This document shows positions 45,694 through 52,967 of a stretch of DNA of 64,000 nucleotides, in pieces (positions within the stretch are counted from its first letter, which is position 1; every line of letters begins with the position of its first letter). The notes beneath the pieces were generated by a model. It saw only the letters and a program-made list of their open reading frames with translations, did not search any database and was not told the DNA's origin. This DNA comes from Burkholderiales bacterium (GTDB lineage Bacteria; Pseudomonadota; Gammaproteobacteria; Burkholderiales; Burkholderiaceae_C): positions 31,170 through 95,169 of the forward strand of contig JACRAZ010000102.1 in the NCBI GenBank assembly GCA_016213205.1. The letters run 5' to 3'. Position numbers and translations under genes: made by a program.

Positions 45694-46347
45694 TCAGGCC
45701 GCTGCCTGGGCCGGCTGCTCTGCCTGCTCGGCCACCATCAGGTCCTTGATGGCGAAGTACACGGCGATGCAGGCCTGCACATCGGCATTGGCCGAGTGCG
45801 AGTCCTCGAACTCGCGGCCGAAGAAGTGCCGGAAGGCCTCGCGCAGCGTCGGCGTCTTGTAGCGCTGGCGGCTATTCGGGCTGTTGGGCGGTATCGCGCA
45901 GATCGGCGTGGCCAGGCGCGCGGTGCACTCGGCCGAGCCCGCCTTCCACGTGTCGGCCAGGGAGTTGGCCTGCTCGGTGCTCATGGCGTAGGGCAGGTGA
46001 CGCTTCATGGCGATGCGCACGATGCGGGCGTCGAAGCTCTCGCTGTGGCCGACGCGGAAGGCCGCGCTGGCCCAGAGGTCGAGGAACAGCGACAGCGCGA
46101 CGTTCTCGCCGACGCCGAGGTCGATGGCCTTCTGGGTGGTGATGCCGTGGAGCTGCGCCACCTCGTCAGGGATCGTCCAGCCGTCGGGGCGGATGATCAC
46201 GTCCATGCCGGCGATCATGGTGCGGGTGTCGATGTCGATCAGGCACGCCGCGAGCTGCACGATGTGCGGCTGATTGGGGTCGCTGCTGGGCTCGCGGAAG
46301 AGCGGCAGGCCGGTGGTTTCGGAGTCGTAGAACAGAACAGGTTTCAT
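45694..46347 (-). CDS. DnaQ-like DEDDh 3'-5' exonuclease
   Basis: A 217-residue exonuclease of the DnaQ/RNase T fold. ExoI DSETTG (Asp9, Glu11), ExoII GHSESFDARIV and ExoIII HSANADVQAC with the His and Asp supply the four acidic residues and the histidine. It likely trims DNA 3' ends in phage recombination or repair. It is the last gene of the end-overlapping leftward operon (ATGA overlap with the gene upstream). Confidence 0.88.
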   Translation of the reverse strand: MKPVLFYDSETTGLPLFREPSSDPNQPHIVQLAACLIDIDTRTMIAGMDVIIRPDGWTIPDEVAQLHGITTQKAIDLGVGENVALSLFLDLWASAAFRVGHSESFDARIVRIAMKRHLPYAMSTEQANSLADTWKAGSAECTARLATPICAIPPNSPNSRQRYKTPTLREAFRHFFGREFEDSHSANADVQACIAVYFAIKDLMVAEQAEQPAQAAA

Positions 46348-46607
46348 GGCTGGTTAGGCTCGCTGTTGGTGGTGCCGCCGGCGGGCGGCTCGGTGGCCGG
46401 CCTGTCGCCGGAGTTCTCGACCTTCACGCCGGCGGCGGCGAGCTCGATGCACTCGTCCTGCGTCGCCACCTCGGCGGTGATGGATTCGGTGGCCACGTGG
46501 CGGATGGCCTGGGCCTGGTTCGGGGCGCGCACCAGGCGCTGCGCGATGACCTTGCCTTCGTGCACGGTCTTGACGGAATAGATGCGGGTAGGTGTTGCGG
46601 CCATCAC
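46344..46607 (-). CDS. hypothetical small phage protein
   Basis: An 87-residue protein, not recognised. The N-terminal 55 residues (RIYSVKTVHEGKVIAQRLVRAPNQAQAIRHVA) look like a compact alpha/beta domain; the tail is Pro/Glu/Asn-rich and disordered. ATGA overlaps on both sides tie it to the exonuclease and coiled-coil genes. Confidence 0.78.
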   Translation of the reverse strand: MMAATPTRIYSVKTVHEGKVIAQRLVRAPNQAQAIRHVATESITAEVATQDECIELAAAGVKVENSGDRPATEPPAGGTTNSEPNQP

Positions 46608-47398
46608 GCAGCCCTCGCGGCCAGGGTGTGCTTCTCGAACACGCGCACGCCGGGCAGCTTGCAGGCCACGCCCAGGCCCTTGACGTAGGCGCGCAGGCGC
46701 ACGTCGTCGGTGCGGATCAGGTTGATCAACTCGGGGTGCTGCGCGATGTGATGCACCAGCTGCAGCAGGCCTGTCACCTCGAAGTCGATGGCGGTGCTGG
46801 TGCTCACGCCCTTGACCTTCGGCGCCGCGATGTCTACCACCGGCGCGGCCACTGCCATGACGGCCGTGGCCGTGGCCGCAGCGGCATCGGCCTGGGCGCG
46901 CTGGGCCTGCGCCTCGGCGATCTGGGCTGCTTGTGCGTCGCCGGCGGCGGCGGCCTCGCTGGCCGCCTTGGCGGCCGCTTCTGCCTCGGCGGCCTTGGCC
47001 GCGGCCTCCGCGGCGGCGGCGGCGCGCACGCGCTCGGCCTCACGCTCGGCGGCCTCGCGCTGGGCGCGCTCTTCGGCCTCCACCTTGCGCTGGTAGCCCA
47101 GCATGTTGGTCTTCAGCAGCGCCTCGGCCTGGTCGAGGAACGCCGCCGGCGCGCGGAACAGATCGTTGACGGCCTTGGTGGCCGCGTTCAGCGGGCCGGT
47201 GATGGCGGTGCGCTGCTCTTCGAGCGCCTTCTGCTTGCCCTTGATCGCCTTGAGCTCGTCGGCGGCCAGGCCGAAGTCCTCGTGCGTGGCGATCTGGAAC
47301 TGCTGGATGAAGGCCAGCACGCCTTGGGCGCGCGATTGCAGGCCCGCCTGGTCGGGCAGCGACAGCGCCGCGATGGGCGCGAGGATGGAATCAGTCAC
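46604..47398 (-). CDS. phage coiled-coil protein of the recombination operon
   Basis: A 264-residue protein. Residues about 55-150 form a long Ala/Glu/Arg-rich coiled coil (AEERAQREAAEREAERVRAA), residues 1-55 and 200-264 (VTGLLQLVHHIAQHPELINLI) are globular. Similar proteins stand beside recT-type genes in Burkholderiales and Pseudomonas phages; their function is unknown. It overlaps the nuclease gene by eight bases. Confidence 0.78.
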   Translation of the reverse strand: MTDSILAPIAALSLPDQAGLQSRAQGVLAFIQQFQIATHEDFGLAADELKAIKGKQKALEEQRTAITGPLNAATKAVNDLFRAPAAFLDQAEALLKTNMLGYQRKVEAEERAQREAAEREAERVRAAAAAEAAAKAAEAEAAAKAASEAAAAGDAQAAQIAEAQAQRAQADAAAATATAVMAVAAPVVDIAAPKVKGVSTSTAIDFEVTGLLQLVHHIAQHPELINLIRTDDVRLRAYVKGLGVACKLPGVRVFEKHTLAARAA

Positions 47399-47975
47399 GG
47401 TTGGACTCCTTGAAGTTGCGGAGGGTGAGGCAGGCCATGAACACGGCCCAATCGTTGAGGCCGTCGAGCTTGTCGAGGCGGTAGGTGCCGTCAGGGCGCA
47501 GGCGCAGCGCGGCGCGGCGTTGCGTGCGAACGCCCAAAGCAGCTTGGTAGGCGGCGGTTTGCGGACCGGCCGACATCGGTGTGGTGAAGCACGTCTTCAG
47601 GTCGATCAGCCATTCGTGGTGGCCGAAGTTGGCCACTCGATCGAGCGTCCCCGCATAGCCGAGGACAGGGTGGTAGACCTTGTGCTCGTTGAGCAGGATC
47701 ACCGCGCCGGTGTCCGCGCGCCACTGACGGTAGGCCTGCAGGTAGGGCGCGACATCGGGCTCGACGCTGGTCTCGTCCAGATCGTCATCGTCGTGCAGCT
47801 CGCACGCAAAGTGCACCCGGCGGCCCAGGTCGGCCTTGGCTTCGAGGACCGCGGGCGGGATGCCCGAGAAGTCAACCAGCGGCCGCAGGATCGAGGTCAC
47901 GCCGGGCACCAGTCGGCCGCCAACGCGGTACTCGTGCCGCGCCTCGTCGAACTCGATGACGTGCTGTTGGCTCAT
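47391..47975 (-). CDS. PD-(D/E)XK exonuclease, RecT partner
   Basis: A 194-residue nuclease of the PD-(D/E)XK fold (YqaJ/Cas4/RecE-like). GYAGTLDRV carries the first Asp, LIDLKT the D-x-K pair, followed by the QTAAYQAAL helix. It should resect dsDNA ends to load the RecT annealase encoded immediately upstream. The start at 47975 overlaps the recT stop as TGATG; open frame further upstream is antisense to nothing but reads through recT in another frame. Confidence 0.87.
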   Translation of the reverse strand: MSQQHVIEFDEARHEYRVGGRLVPGVTSILRPLVDFSGIPPAVLEAKADLGRRVHFACELHDDDDLDETSVEPDVAPYLQAYRQWRADTGAVILLNEHKVYHPVLGYAGTLDRVANFGHHEWLIDLKTCFTTPMSAGPQTAAYQAALGVRTQRRAALRLRPDGTYRLDKLDGLNDWAVFMACLTLRNFKESNRD

Positions 47976-48904
47976 CACAGCATCGCCAGCAGCTCGGCCT
48001 TGAACTCGTCGAACTGGTTGGAGTTCATGTACTCCAGCGACGGCAGTTCGTAGCGCTGCACGATCGACGCCTCGTCGACGCCGGCCGACTTCATCTTGTT
48101 GCGCAGGTAGGCCACCTGATTCGTCGTGATGGCCCCGGCCGGTGCCGGATCGGGCGTCGGGGGTGCTGCATCGGTGGTGGGCCCCGGCGCCGCGGGCGCC
48201 GCGGGCGGTGCCTCGGAGGCCGGCGCTTCGCTCTTGCGGCGCGGGCCCGTCTTGATGGCCGGATCCGCCGTGCGCGGTGCAGGAGTCTCGGCATCGCCGC
48301 CGGTCTCGATCTCGTCCGCCGTGTAGACACCCAGGATCGCGCCAGGCGTGAAGGCCCGGCCCCAATTCTTCACCTGCAGGTAGCCCAGCTGCTGATGGGG
48401 GTTAGTACCCCACAGCGGGGAGTTCTTCACCTTCACGTTGGCCAGCGACAGCCACTGGCCCCAGGTGATGGCCGACTCGCCGCGCAGCACGGCACCGACG
48501 CGGCAGCGCAGCGCTTGGCCGTCACCGTCGTACTCGTAGTGGAAGCGCCCGACGATCGCGCCCGAGTTCTGGATCACCGCGTTGACGAGCTGCGCCTCGT
48601 AGCCCAGCGTGCCGTTCACGATGTGCGTCTTCTGCGCCACCGCGAACGGGTTCATCTTCCACTGCGATGCCTGGGTGATGATGGCCAGGCAGTCGCCCAC
48701 GTTGCCATGGAAGTGCTTGGGCACGGTGCAGCGGCCGGCGGCCATCATTTCGGCCAGGCGGGTCATCTTGTCGAGGTTGTCGTCGTCGAGCAGTTCGCGC
48801 ACCGAGAACGCCTCGCCGCCCAGCAGGCGCTGGAAGTCGGTGGGCTGTTCCTTGGCGATGAGCTCGTTCAGCATGCCTTGGGTCATGGCTGGTTGTTGGT
48901 TCAC
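47975..48904 (-). CDS. recT: RecT-family single-strand annealing protein
   Basis: About 309 residues from a GTG at 48904 that overlaps the preceding stop as GTGA. Core RecT segments: GDCLAIITQASQWKMNPFAVAQKTHIV, GTLGYEAQLVNAVIQNSGAI, WGTNPHQQLGYLQVKNWGRAFTPGAILGVYT in pieces. The C-terminal third has a long Pro/Ala-rich linker (about 220-265) ending in a small helical tail, a common design for annealases that touch host SSB. It works with the downstream nuclease in Red-like recombination. Confidence 0.9.
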   Translation of the reverse strand: MNQQPAMTQGMLNELIAKEQPTDFQRLLGGEAFSVRELLDDDNLDKMTRLAEMMAAGRCTVPKHFHGNVGDCLAIITQASQWKMNPFAVAQKTHIVNGTLGYEAQLVNAVIQNSGAIVGRFHYEYDGDGQALRCRVGAVLRGESAITWGQWLSLANVKVKNSPLWGTNPHQQLGYLQVKNWGRAFTPGAILGVYTADEIETGGDAETPAPRTADPAIKTGPRRKSEAPASEAPPAAPAAPGPTTDAAPPTPDPAPAGAITTNQVAYLRNKMKSAGVDEASIVQRYELPSLEYMNSNQFDEFKAELLAML

Positions 48905-49029
48905 AGTGGTCCCTTCGGGTCGGTGATGAAGTGCCACAGCGCGCGAGCGAAGCGGCGGATGCGGGCGGCCCAGCGCGGCAGTTGGATCTCGACCGCGCAG
49001 GCGTAGTCGATGCGGCTGCGGCGGCTCAC
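48901..49029 (-). CDS. tiny basic phage protein
   Basis: Forty-two residues from a GTG at 49029 that overlaps the preceding stop as GTGA (an ATG at 49044 is in frame). The sequence VSRRSRIDYACAVEIQ ... RIRRFARALWHFITDP is basic and partly amphipathic. Both ends are four-base overlaps with neighbours, the main support for it being translated. Confidence 0.55.
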   Translation of the reverse strand: MSRRSRIDYACAVEIQLPRWAARIRRFARALWHFITDPKGPL

Positions 49030-49253
49030 GATGCGAACCCCCATGGCCACACCACGCTGGCGGCCAGCGCCAGCACGAAGGCGACGGGCAGGGCCCACCA
49101 CAGCAGCGGGCTCTCGCGCTCGGACTCGGCGACGATCGCCTCGTAGTCCAGGCGCTGCGCCTCGGCGATGTCCAGCGGCGTCGGGCCGGTGTCGCAGATG
49201 TCCTCGGCGTCGAGGATCGTTTCCGCGTCGAGCAGCGTGGTGCGCGCGCTCAT
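49026..49253 (-). CDS. small phage membrane protein
   Basis: Seventy-five residues: an acidic N-terminal half (LLDAETILDAEDICDTGPTPLDIAEAQRL) and one C-terminal membrane helix (LLWWALPVAFVLALAASVVW). Unknown role; possibly a superinfection-exclusion-type protein by size and topology only. End overlaps on both sides. Confidence 0.65.
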   Translation of the reverse strand: MSARTTLLDAETILDAEDICDTGPTPLDIAEAQRLDYEAIVAESERESPLLWWALPVAFVLALAASVVWPWGFAS

Positions 49254-49459
49254 CGCGTCACCTCGCGCCGTTCGCAGAAGGTGTGCAGAGTCAGCGTCAG
49301 CGGGCCCTTGAACTGGCTGCGCGCCGCGGTGATCTGCTTGTCGAGGAAGTCAACGCACTCGGGCCTGGTCTTGAAGTCCAGGCGCACCGGCACGCTGACT
49401 GCGCCCTGCGGCGACTGGCCGATCACCGTGGCGATCAGGATGTAGACGGTGGCATTCAT
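49250..49459 (-). CDS. hypothetical small phage protein
   Basis: Sixty-nine residues starting MNATVYILIATVIGQ; compact alpha/beta with LDFKTRPECVDFLDKQITAARSQ. The pattern of a short hydrophobic start plus a single Cys suggests a small secreted or periplasmic protein, but there is no clear cleavage site. ATGA overlaps on both sides. Confidence 0.68.
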   Translation of the reverse strand: MNATVYILIATVIGQSPQGAVSVPVRLDFKTRPECVDFLDKQITAARSQFKGPLTLTLHTFCERREVTR

Positions 49460-49719
49460 TGACGGTTCCTCCGTTCGTCGGCGCGCGCGTCCTCGCGCTC
49501 TTGGTGGGCGCACTCGGCATCCGCGTAGCCCGTGAAGGCCGGCGTGCCGATGGTTGGGATCGGGCCGCCCGGGTAGGCGGCGAAGCCGCGCTCGTAGGCC
49601 ATGGCATCGGCCAGGCTCTGGAAGGCCCGGCGGCGGCCAACGCGGGCGGTGTAGACGGTGGCCTTCGCGAGCACGTCGGCGGCGCCGAACAGGATGGCCA
49701 GCGGGTCGGTGGTGTTCAC
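49456..49719 (-). CDS. hypothetical small phage protein
   Basis: Eighty-seven residues from a GTG at 49719 (VNTTDPLAILFGAADVL). A central RRAFQSLADAMAYERGFAAYPGGPIPTIG stretch looks globular and the C-terminal end (QEREDARADERRNRQ) is charged. The GTG overlaps the upstream stop as GTGA. Confidence 0.65.
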   Translation of the reverse strand: MNTTDPLAILFGAADVLAKATVYTARVGRRRAFQSLADAMAYERGFAAYPGGPIPTIGTPAFTGYADAECAHQEREDARADERRNRQ

Positions 49720-49898
49720 TTCCGCTGCTCCTTCCACTTCGCGATCGCTTCCGCGAGGGCGGCACGTGCAAACTCGCTGCCGCCGGCGCGCTTCAGGTCG
49801 CGGTGCAGGCTCGCTGCGCACCAGAACCCGAACTGCTTGGTGTAGCGAGGGCTGCCGTGTGGTGCCCGGCTCTTCGGGCGGTTCTGGCGCTGCTTCAC
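49716..49898 (-). CDS. hypothetical small phage protein
   Basis: Sixty residues, strongly basic: MKQRQNRPKSRAPHGSPRYTKQF, then LHRDLKRAGGSEFARAALAEAIAKWKEQ. Could bind nucleic acid; nothing more can be said. ATGA-type overlap with the upstream gene. Confidence 0.62.
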   Translation of the reverse strand: MKQRQNRPKSRAPHGSPRYTKQFGFWCAASLHRDLKRAGGSEFARAALAEAIAKWKEQRK

Positions 49899-50092
49899 GG
49901 CATGACCTCCGCGAGCTGCGGCTCGAGAACTTCCTGCACCACCATGCCCAACTTCTTGGCGAGCGCCAGGGTCTGGGTGGTGAGGGTCTTGGTGCCGGCG
50001 ATCTGCGCGATCACTCGCGCCGCGTCATTCGCCGGGTAGATCTGCTTCACGCCGTAGACGCTGCGGACGACGACCTCCAGGGTGCCCATCAC
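49895..50092 (-). CDS. hypothetical small phage protein
   Basis: Sixty-five residues: VVVRSVYGVKQIYPANDAARVIAQIAGTKTLTTQTLALAKKLG. This looks like a small wing/helix fold; NDAARVIAQIAGTKTLTT is typical of short phage early proteins in this position. Unknown role. Four-base overlaps link it to both neighbours. Confidence 0.68.
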   Translation of the reverse strand: MMGTLEVVVRSVYGVKQIYPANDAARVIAQIAGTKTLTTQTLALAKKLGMVVQEVLEPQLAEVMP

Positions 50093-50316
50093 AGCGCCCT
50101 CAGTTCGTCGATGCGCTTCTGCGCGGCGATGACCCGGGGCGACCCGGGCTCGTTGTCGGAGATCGTGTTCTCAAGGCCCGCGATCTCGAAGCACTTCCAG
50201 CAGAGGCCGACGCCGGACTCGCCATCGCCCGTTTCCCGGGTGCTCTTGCCGCACATGCGGCACGTGTAGACGGGCGTGGCGCCGCGCCATTGCTTCTGGA
50301 ACCTGCTCACTGCCAT
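50089..50316 (-). CDS. small zinc-ribbon phage protein, first gene of the leftward operon
   Basis: Seventy-five residues from the ATG at 50316, which has a good ribosome site (GGAGA, about five bases before the ATG). Two Cys pairs, CRMCGK and CWKCFE, form a likely zinc ribbon. It is the promoter-proximal gene of the chain that runs to the DnaQ-like exonuclease. Confidence 0.75.
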   Translation of the reverse strand: MAVSRFQKQWRGATPVYTCRMCGKSTRETGDGESGVGLCWKCFEIAGLENTISDNEPGSPRVIAAQKRIDELRAL

Positions 50317-50352
50317 CTCAGTCTCCTGTGGGCTCCCATGCCCGACAGGTTC

Positions 50353-50392
50353 ATCATGCCACAACAAAAACGTGCACACAACAAAAACGTGC
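50353..50392 (-). promoter_or_regulatory. leftward early promoter with two tandem operators
   Basis: The 15-mer ACAACAAAAACGTGC occurs twice, at 50361-50375 and 50378-50392. On the minus strand TTGTGT (50381-50376) and CATGAT (50358-50353) with a 17-base spacer form a candidate promoter whose spacer is exactly the first copy. The same 15-mer recurs inverted at the repressor/Cro promoter, so these are very probably repressor operators of the lysogeny switch. Confidence 0.7.
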
Positions 50393-50428
50393 TGCAGTGG
50401 AAACACCTAACGCGATACGTATAGGCGC

Positions 50429-50451
50429 GAAAAAGCCCGCCGAGGCGGGCT
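50429..50451 (-). terminator. Rho-independent terminator of the lipoprotein/membrane-protein pair
   Basis: AGCCCGCC, two bases, GGCGGGCT (50434-50451) is a perfect stem followed on the minus strand by TTTTT. It lies 24 bases past the lipoprotein stop and isolates that pair from the leftward early promoter just beyond. Confidence 0.85.
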
Positions 50452-50474
50452 GGTGCTGGGATGGGGAGGGCGGC

Positions 50475-50762
50475 TCAGTTCTCGGCCGGCGGGGCCAGGT
50501 CGATATCCTTCGGGCTGCAGCTGGTTGACACCATGCCGGCCGTGGACACCGCGACGAGGCAGCGCGTGACCTCGCCGAACTCGCTCGGGATGGCGATAAC
50601 GTGCACCCGCCCGTCGCCCTGCGGCAGCTGGAGCGTGGCGTCCACGCGGGCAGGGCCCGATGCCTTGGCGGGGTCGCGCCTGGCTGCAGGCGTGGGCGAT
50701 CCGCCGCTGCAGGCTTGCAGGGCCGACGCAGCAGCGAGCAGGATCAGCGCGAACCGCTTCAT
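50475..50762 (-). CDS. small prophage lipoprotein
   Basis: Ninety-five residues: signal peptide MKRFALILLAAASALQAC with a lipobox Cys at 18, then a Pro/Ala linker and a beta-rich domain (VDATLQLPQGDGRVHVIAIPSEFGEVTRCLVAVS) with two further cysteines. Located next to the repressor and separately terminated, it may be a gene expressed from the prophage, for example for surface exclusion; that is inference from position. Confidence 0.72.
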   Translation of the reverse strand: MKRFALILLAAASALQACSGGSPTPAARRDPAKASGPARVDATLQLPQGDGRVHVIAIPSEFGEVTRCLVAVSTAGMVSTSCSPKDIDLAPPAEN

Positions 50763-51022
50763 GTGGCCTTGGCCGCCGACGATCGAAGGATGGAGCAGGA
50801 GACGATGGCCAGGATCAACGTGGCGAGGAACGCCATGCCTGTGTCTTTGCCCGTCACCGCGTTGAGGCCGGCGACAACGGACACCAGAACGGCCAGGTGC
50901 ACCAGCACCGGCACCGCGCGCAGCGCGATGCCCTTGCGTCGAATCATCAGGGCCCAGGCGATACCCCAAACCAGCAGCACCATGGGTATCGAATAGGCGA
51001 TGAGATAGGTAGCTGCAAACAT
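50759..51022 (-). CDS. small prophage membrane protein
   Basis: Eighty-seven residues with three hydrophobic helices (YLIAYSIPMVLLVWGIAWALM; VPVLVHLAVLVSVVAGL; GMAFLATLILAIVSCSIL). A very strong ribosome site (AGGAGGAG, five bases before the ATG) suggests high expression. Its stop overlaps the lipoprotein start as ATGA, so the two are likely partners. The 165 bases upstream of the start contain a CTACG/CGTAG inverted repeat (51124-51148) and no gene. Confidence 0.72.
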   Translation of the reverse strand: MFAATYLIAYSIPMVLLVWGIAWALMIRRKGIALRAVPVLVHLAVLVSVVAGLNAVTGKDTGMAFLATLILAIVSCSILRSSAAKAT

Positions 51023-51187
51023 ACGTTCTCCTCCTAACGCTTGGCGTGCTACGTGAGCGTCCTTACCTAACGAACAAACCCCAGCACCGACGAAAATCTA
51101 AAATCTCACACTGACTTGCGGGGCTACGTCGAGTGACTTTGTGCGTAGTCATTTTCGGCTGTCGTGCAAAAGGATAGATGTGCCCCA

Positions 51188-51619
51188 TCATCCGCCTGTG
51201 CCGGTGCGTTTCCTAGATTCGGCTTCGTCGGCGACCAGGCGCGTGATCTGAGCCACTGCGTCATCGAGCATTTCTGGAGCGTCGATGAGGGTGTGAAGGG
51301 CGGCACGTGCCATCGTCAAGCGCATGCCGGAGAGTTCTCCTACGGTGCGCGCGATGACGCCGAGGCCTTCCTCGATCTGCAGGCGCGACCCGTCGGCCAC
51401 GGACTGCAGGGCCTCTACCCCGTACATGAAGACCTCGGCGGGCACCCCCAGGAGTTCAGAGATCACCTTCTGGCGGGCGCGGTTCGGAGCCGATTCTCCC
51501 TCGGTCCACTTCCTGAGCGTTTCGTAGCTGACGCCGATCTTGGCCGCCAGGTCCTGGCCGTCGCCAAGGCCCTTCTCGCGCGCCAGCCGGCGGATGCGTG
51601 TTCCTGCTGTCTCTGCCAT
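51188..51619 (-). CDS. CI-like prophage repressor (XRE HTH)
   Basis: A 143-residue protein with an N-terminal XRE-type helix-turn-helix (RIRRLAREKGLGDGQDLAAKIGVSYETLRKWTEGESAP) and a helical C-terminal region (ARAALHTLIDAPEMLDDAVAQITRLV) for oligomerisation. There is no S24 peptidase domain, so it would not be cleaved in a LexA-like way. It is divergent from the Cro-like gene; operators lie in the 83-base gap and at the leftward promoter. Confidence 0.85.
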   Translation of the reverse strand: MAETAGTRIRRLAREKGLGDGQDLAAKIGVSYETLRKWTEGESAPNRARQKVISELLGVPAEVFMYGVEALQSVADGSRLQIEEGLGVIARTVGELSGMRLTMARAALHTLIDAPEMLDDAVAQITRLVADEAESRKRTGTGG

Positions 51620-51655
51620 TGGGCGAGTCTGGTTCCACGAAAACGATGCGTCATC

Positions 51656-51696
51656 GCACGAGTTTGTTGCGACGCACGTTTTTGTTGTGCTATCGT
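51656..51696 (+). promoter_or_regulatory. rightward early promoter with operators
   Basis: TTGCGA (51667-51672) and TATCGT (51691-51696), 18 bases apart, precede the Cro-like gene. The inverted operator GCACGTTTTTGTTGT fills the spacer (51674-51688), and a 12-of-15 match (GCACGAGTTTGTTGC) lies at 51656-51670. Operator placement between -35 and -10 mirrors the leftward promoter. Confidence 0.7.
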
Positions 51697-51702
51697 GCAG
51701 GG

Positions 51703-51972
51703 ATGGAGCAACGAACTGAAACGGCGATCGGCCGCCTGGTGATCCACCACGGGGGCCCCGCGGCGGTGTCGAAGCTGCTCGGCGGCTCACCGGTGTACCA
51801 AGAGGTTCAGCGGTGGGTTCGGCGCGGCTGGGCATCGCCGATGCAGATCTTCCGCTTGGAGCCGCTGCTGCCGGACGGCATGACGGTGCGCGATCTGTAC
51901 GCGGACCGCGAGGCCGCGACGGCCGAGCGCTCGCGTGCTGACGCGGCGACGCCCAACAAGGCTGCGGCATAG
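51703..51972 (+). CDS. Cro-like regulator (YdaS-type HTH)
   Basis: Eighty-nine residues: AIGRLVIHHGGPAAVSKLLGGSPVYQEVQRWVRRGWASPMQIFRLEPL in parts is a compact HTH of the Cro/YdaS type in which the helix follows GGPAAVSKLLG. First rightward gene, divergent from the repressor. The ATG at 51703 follows GCAGGG. It probably represses the repressor gene during lytic growth. Confidence 0.8.
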   Translation: MEQRTETAIGRLVIHHGGPAAVSKLLGGSPVYQEVQRWVRRGWASPMQIFRLEPLLPDGMTVRDLYADREAATAERSRADAATPNKAAA

Positions 51973-52060
51973 GGGCGGGTGATGTTCATGACCGCTATCG
52001 TCGTGCGGAGGCCTTCCACCGGCATCCACGTTCTTTGTGGTCGTTTGGAAAGGGGTGGCG

Positions 52061-52450
52061 ATGCTGCCTGAGTCTCTGAACGACGCCTACATCGAGGCCG
52101 TGAAGGCCCTGGGCGGATCCAAGGTGGTTGGCGTGGCCTTGTGGCCTGCCAAAGGGGTTGAAGCGGCCCAACGCCACCTGCTGGCCTGCCTCAACCCAGA
52201 CCGCAACGAGAAGCTGTCTCCCGAGGAAGCACTGCACATCGAGCGGTTGTGCCGTGAGCGTGGCATCCACACCGTGATGCAGTACCGCGCCGCCACGCTG
52301 GGCTACTCCGAACCGGTGCCCACCGACCCGAAGGACGAGCTCGCCGAGCTGCTGCGGGCCTCCATCGAGGCCAACCGCGAGACCCAGCGCCGGCAGGAAC
52401 GCATCGAGCGCCTGCTGGAGCAGCACTCGCGCCCGCGCGCCGTCGCCTGA
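52061..52450 (+). CDS. CII-like phage regulatory protein
   Basis: A 129-residue protein from the ATG at 52061 (ribosome site AAAGGGG). ESLNDAYIEAVKALGGSKVVGVALWPAKGVEAAQRHLLACLNPDRNEKLS in parts is the layout of phage CII/YmfL-type regulators: an HTH opened by 'LGGxKxVG' and a helical tail (RQERIERLLEQHSRP). It lies second in the rightward operon, where CII-like genes usually are. Confidence 0.7.
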   Translation: MLPESLNDAYIEAVKALGGSKVVGVALWPAKGVEAAQRHLLACLNPDRNEKLSPEEALHIERLCRERGIHTVMQYRAATLGYSEPVPTDPKDELAELLRASIEANRETQRRQERIERLLEQHSRPRAVA

Positions 52451-52465
52451 CACCACGCCGAGGCC

Positions 52466-52966
52466 ATGAGCATCGAATGGACCACCCGCCAGCTTCATTC
52501 GCCGCTGCAGCGGCTTGTCGATCAGCCAGCGCCCAGCCGCAACCCCAGGCCCGCCGGCGTGATCCGGCCGGGATCCGCGGCCGACGCGGTGCTCGAGCTA
52601 CTGCGCCGCAACCCGGATCGGCTGTTCTGGCGGCACCAGATCATCCATGCCACGGGCCGCACCCGCAAGGCCGTGGATTGGGCCCTGATCTTCCTCGAAG
52701 CGCTCAAGCTCATCGTGGCCGTCGACACCGGGCACTCGCCCAGGGTGGGCACGAAGCAGTTCAAGCTGGCCCGTGGAAAGCGCGGCCGGCCTGGGCTTCC
52801 GGCCGGGCAGCGCCGCGTGCAGGTGCGCATGCGCATCCGGGAAGAGCTTCACGACAAGCTGATGTGGCTGGGCCCGGAGTGGCTCGACGCGGCGGTGGAA
52901 CGCGCACCAGTTCTGGGGGCTGCGCCGGGGCAGGAATTTCCGCATGCGGAAATTCAGCGGGGGTAG
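52466..52966 (+). CDS. phage winged-helix protein
   Basis: A 166-residue protein. Residues about 35-85 (ADAVLELLRRNPDRLFWRHQIIHATGRTRKAVDWALIFLEALKLI) look like a winged helix; the rest is basic. Position between the CII-like and replication genes suggests a role in replication or control. Its 3' end encodes the left part of, and ends just after, a perfect 22-bp palindrome. Confidence 0.72.
   Translation: MSIEWTTRQLHSPLQRLVDQPAPSRNPRPAGVIRPGSAADAVLELLRRNPDRLFWRHQIIHATGRTRKAVDWALIFLEALKLIVAVDTGHSPRVGTKQFKLARGKRGRPGLPAGQRRVQVRMRIREELHDKLMWLGPEWLDAAVERAPVLGAAPGQEFPHAEIQRG
52934..52955. repeat. perfect 22-bp palindrome at the replication-gene start
   Basis: GAATTTCCGCA followed by its exact reverse complement, with no spacer and no mismatch. 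It overlaps the end of the winged-helix gene and ends 12 bases before the replication gene's GTG start. It could be an operator, an origin element or an mRNA structure masking the ribosome site. Confidence 0.9.
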
Positions 52967-52967
52967 C

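Noticed and set aside
50475..50762. A longer frame starting upstream for the lipoprotein
   Set aside because: The signal peptide and lipobox start precisely at the ATG at 50762, which also overlaps the upstream stop.
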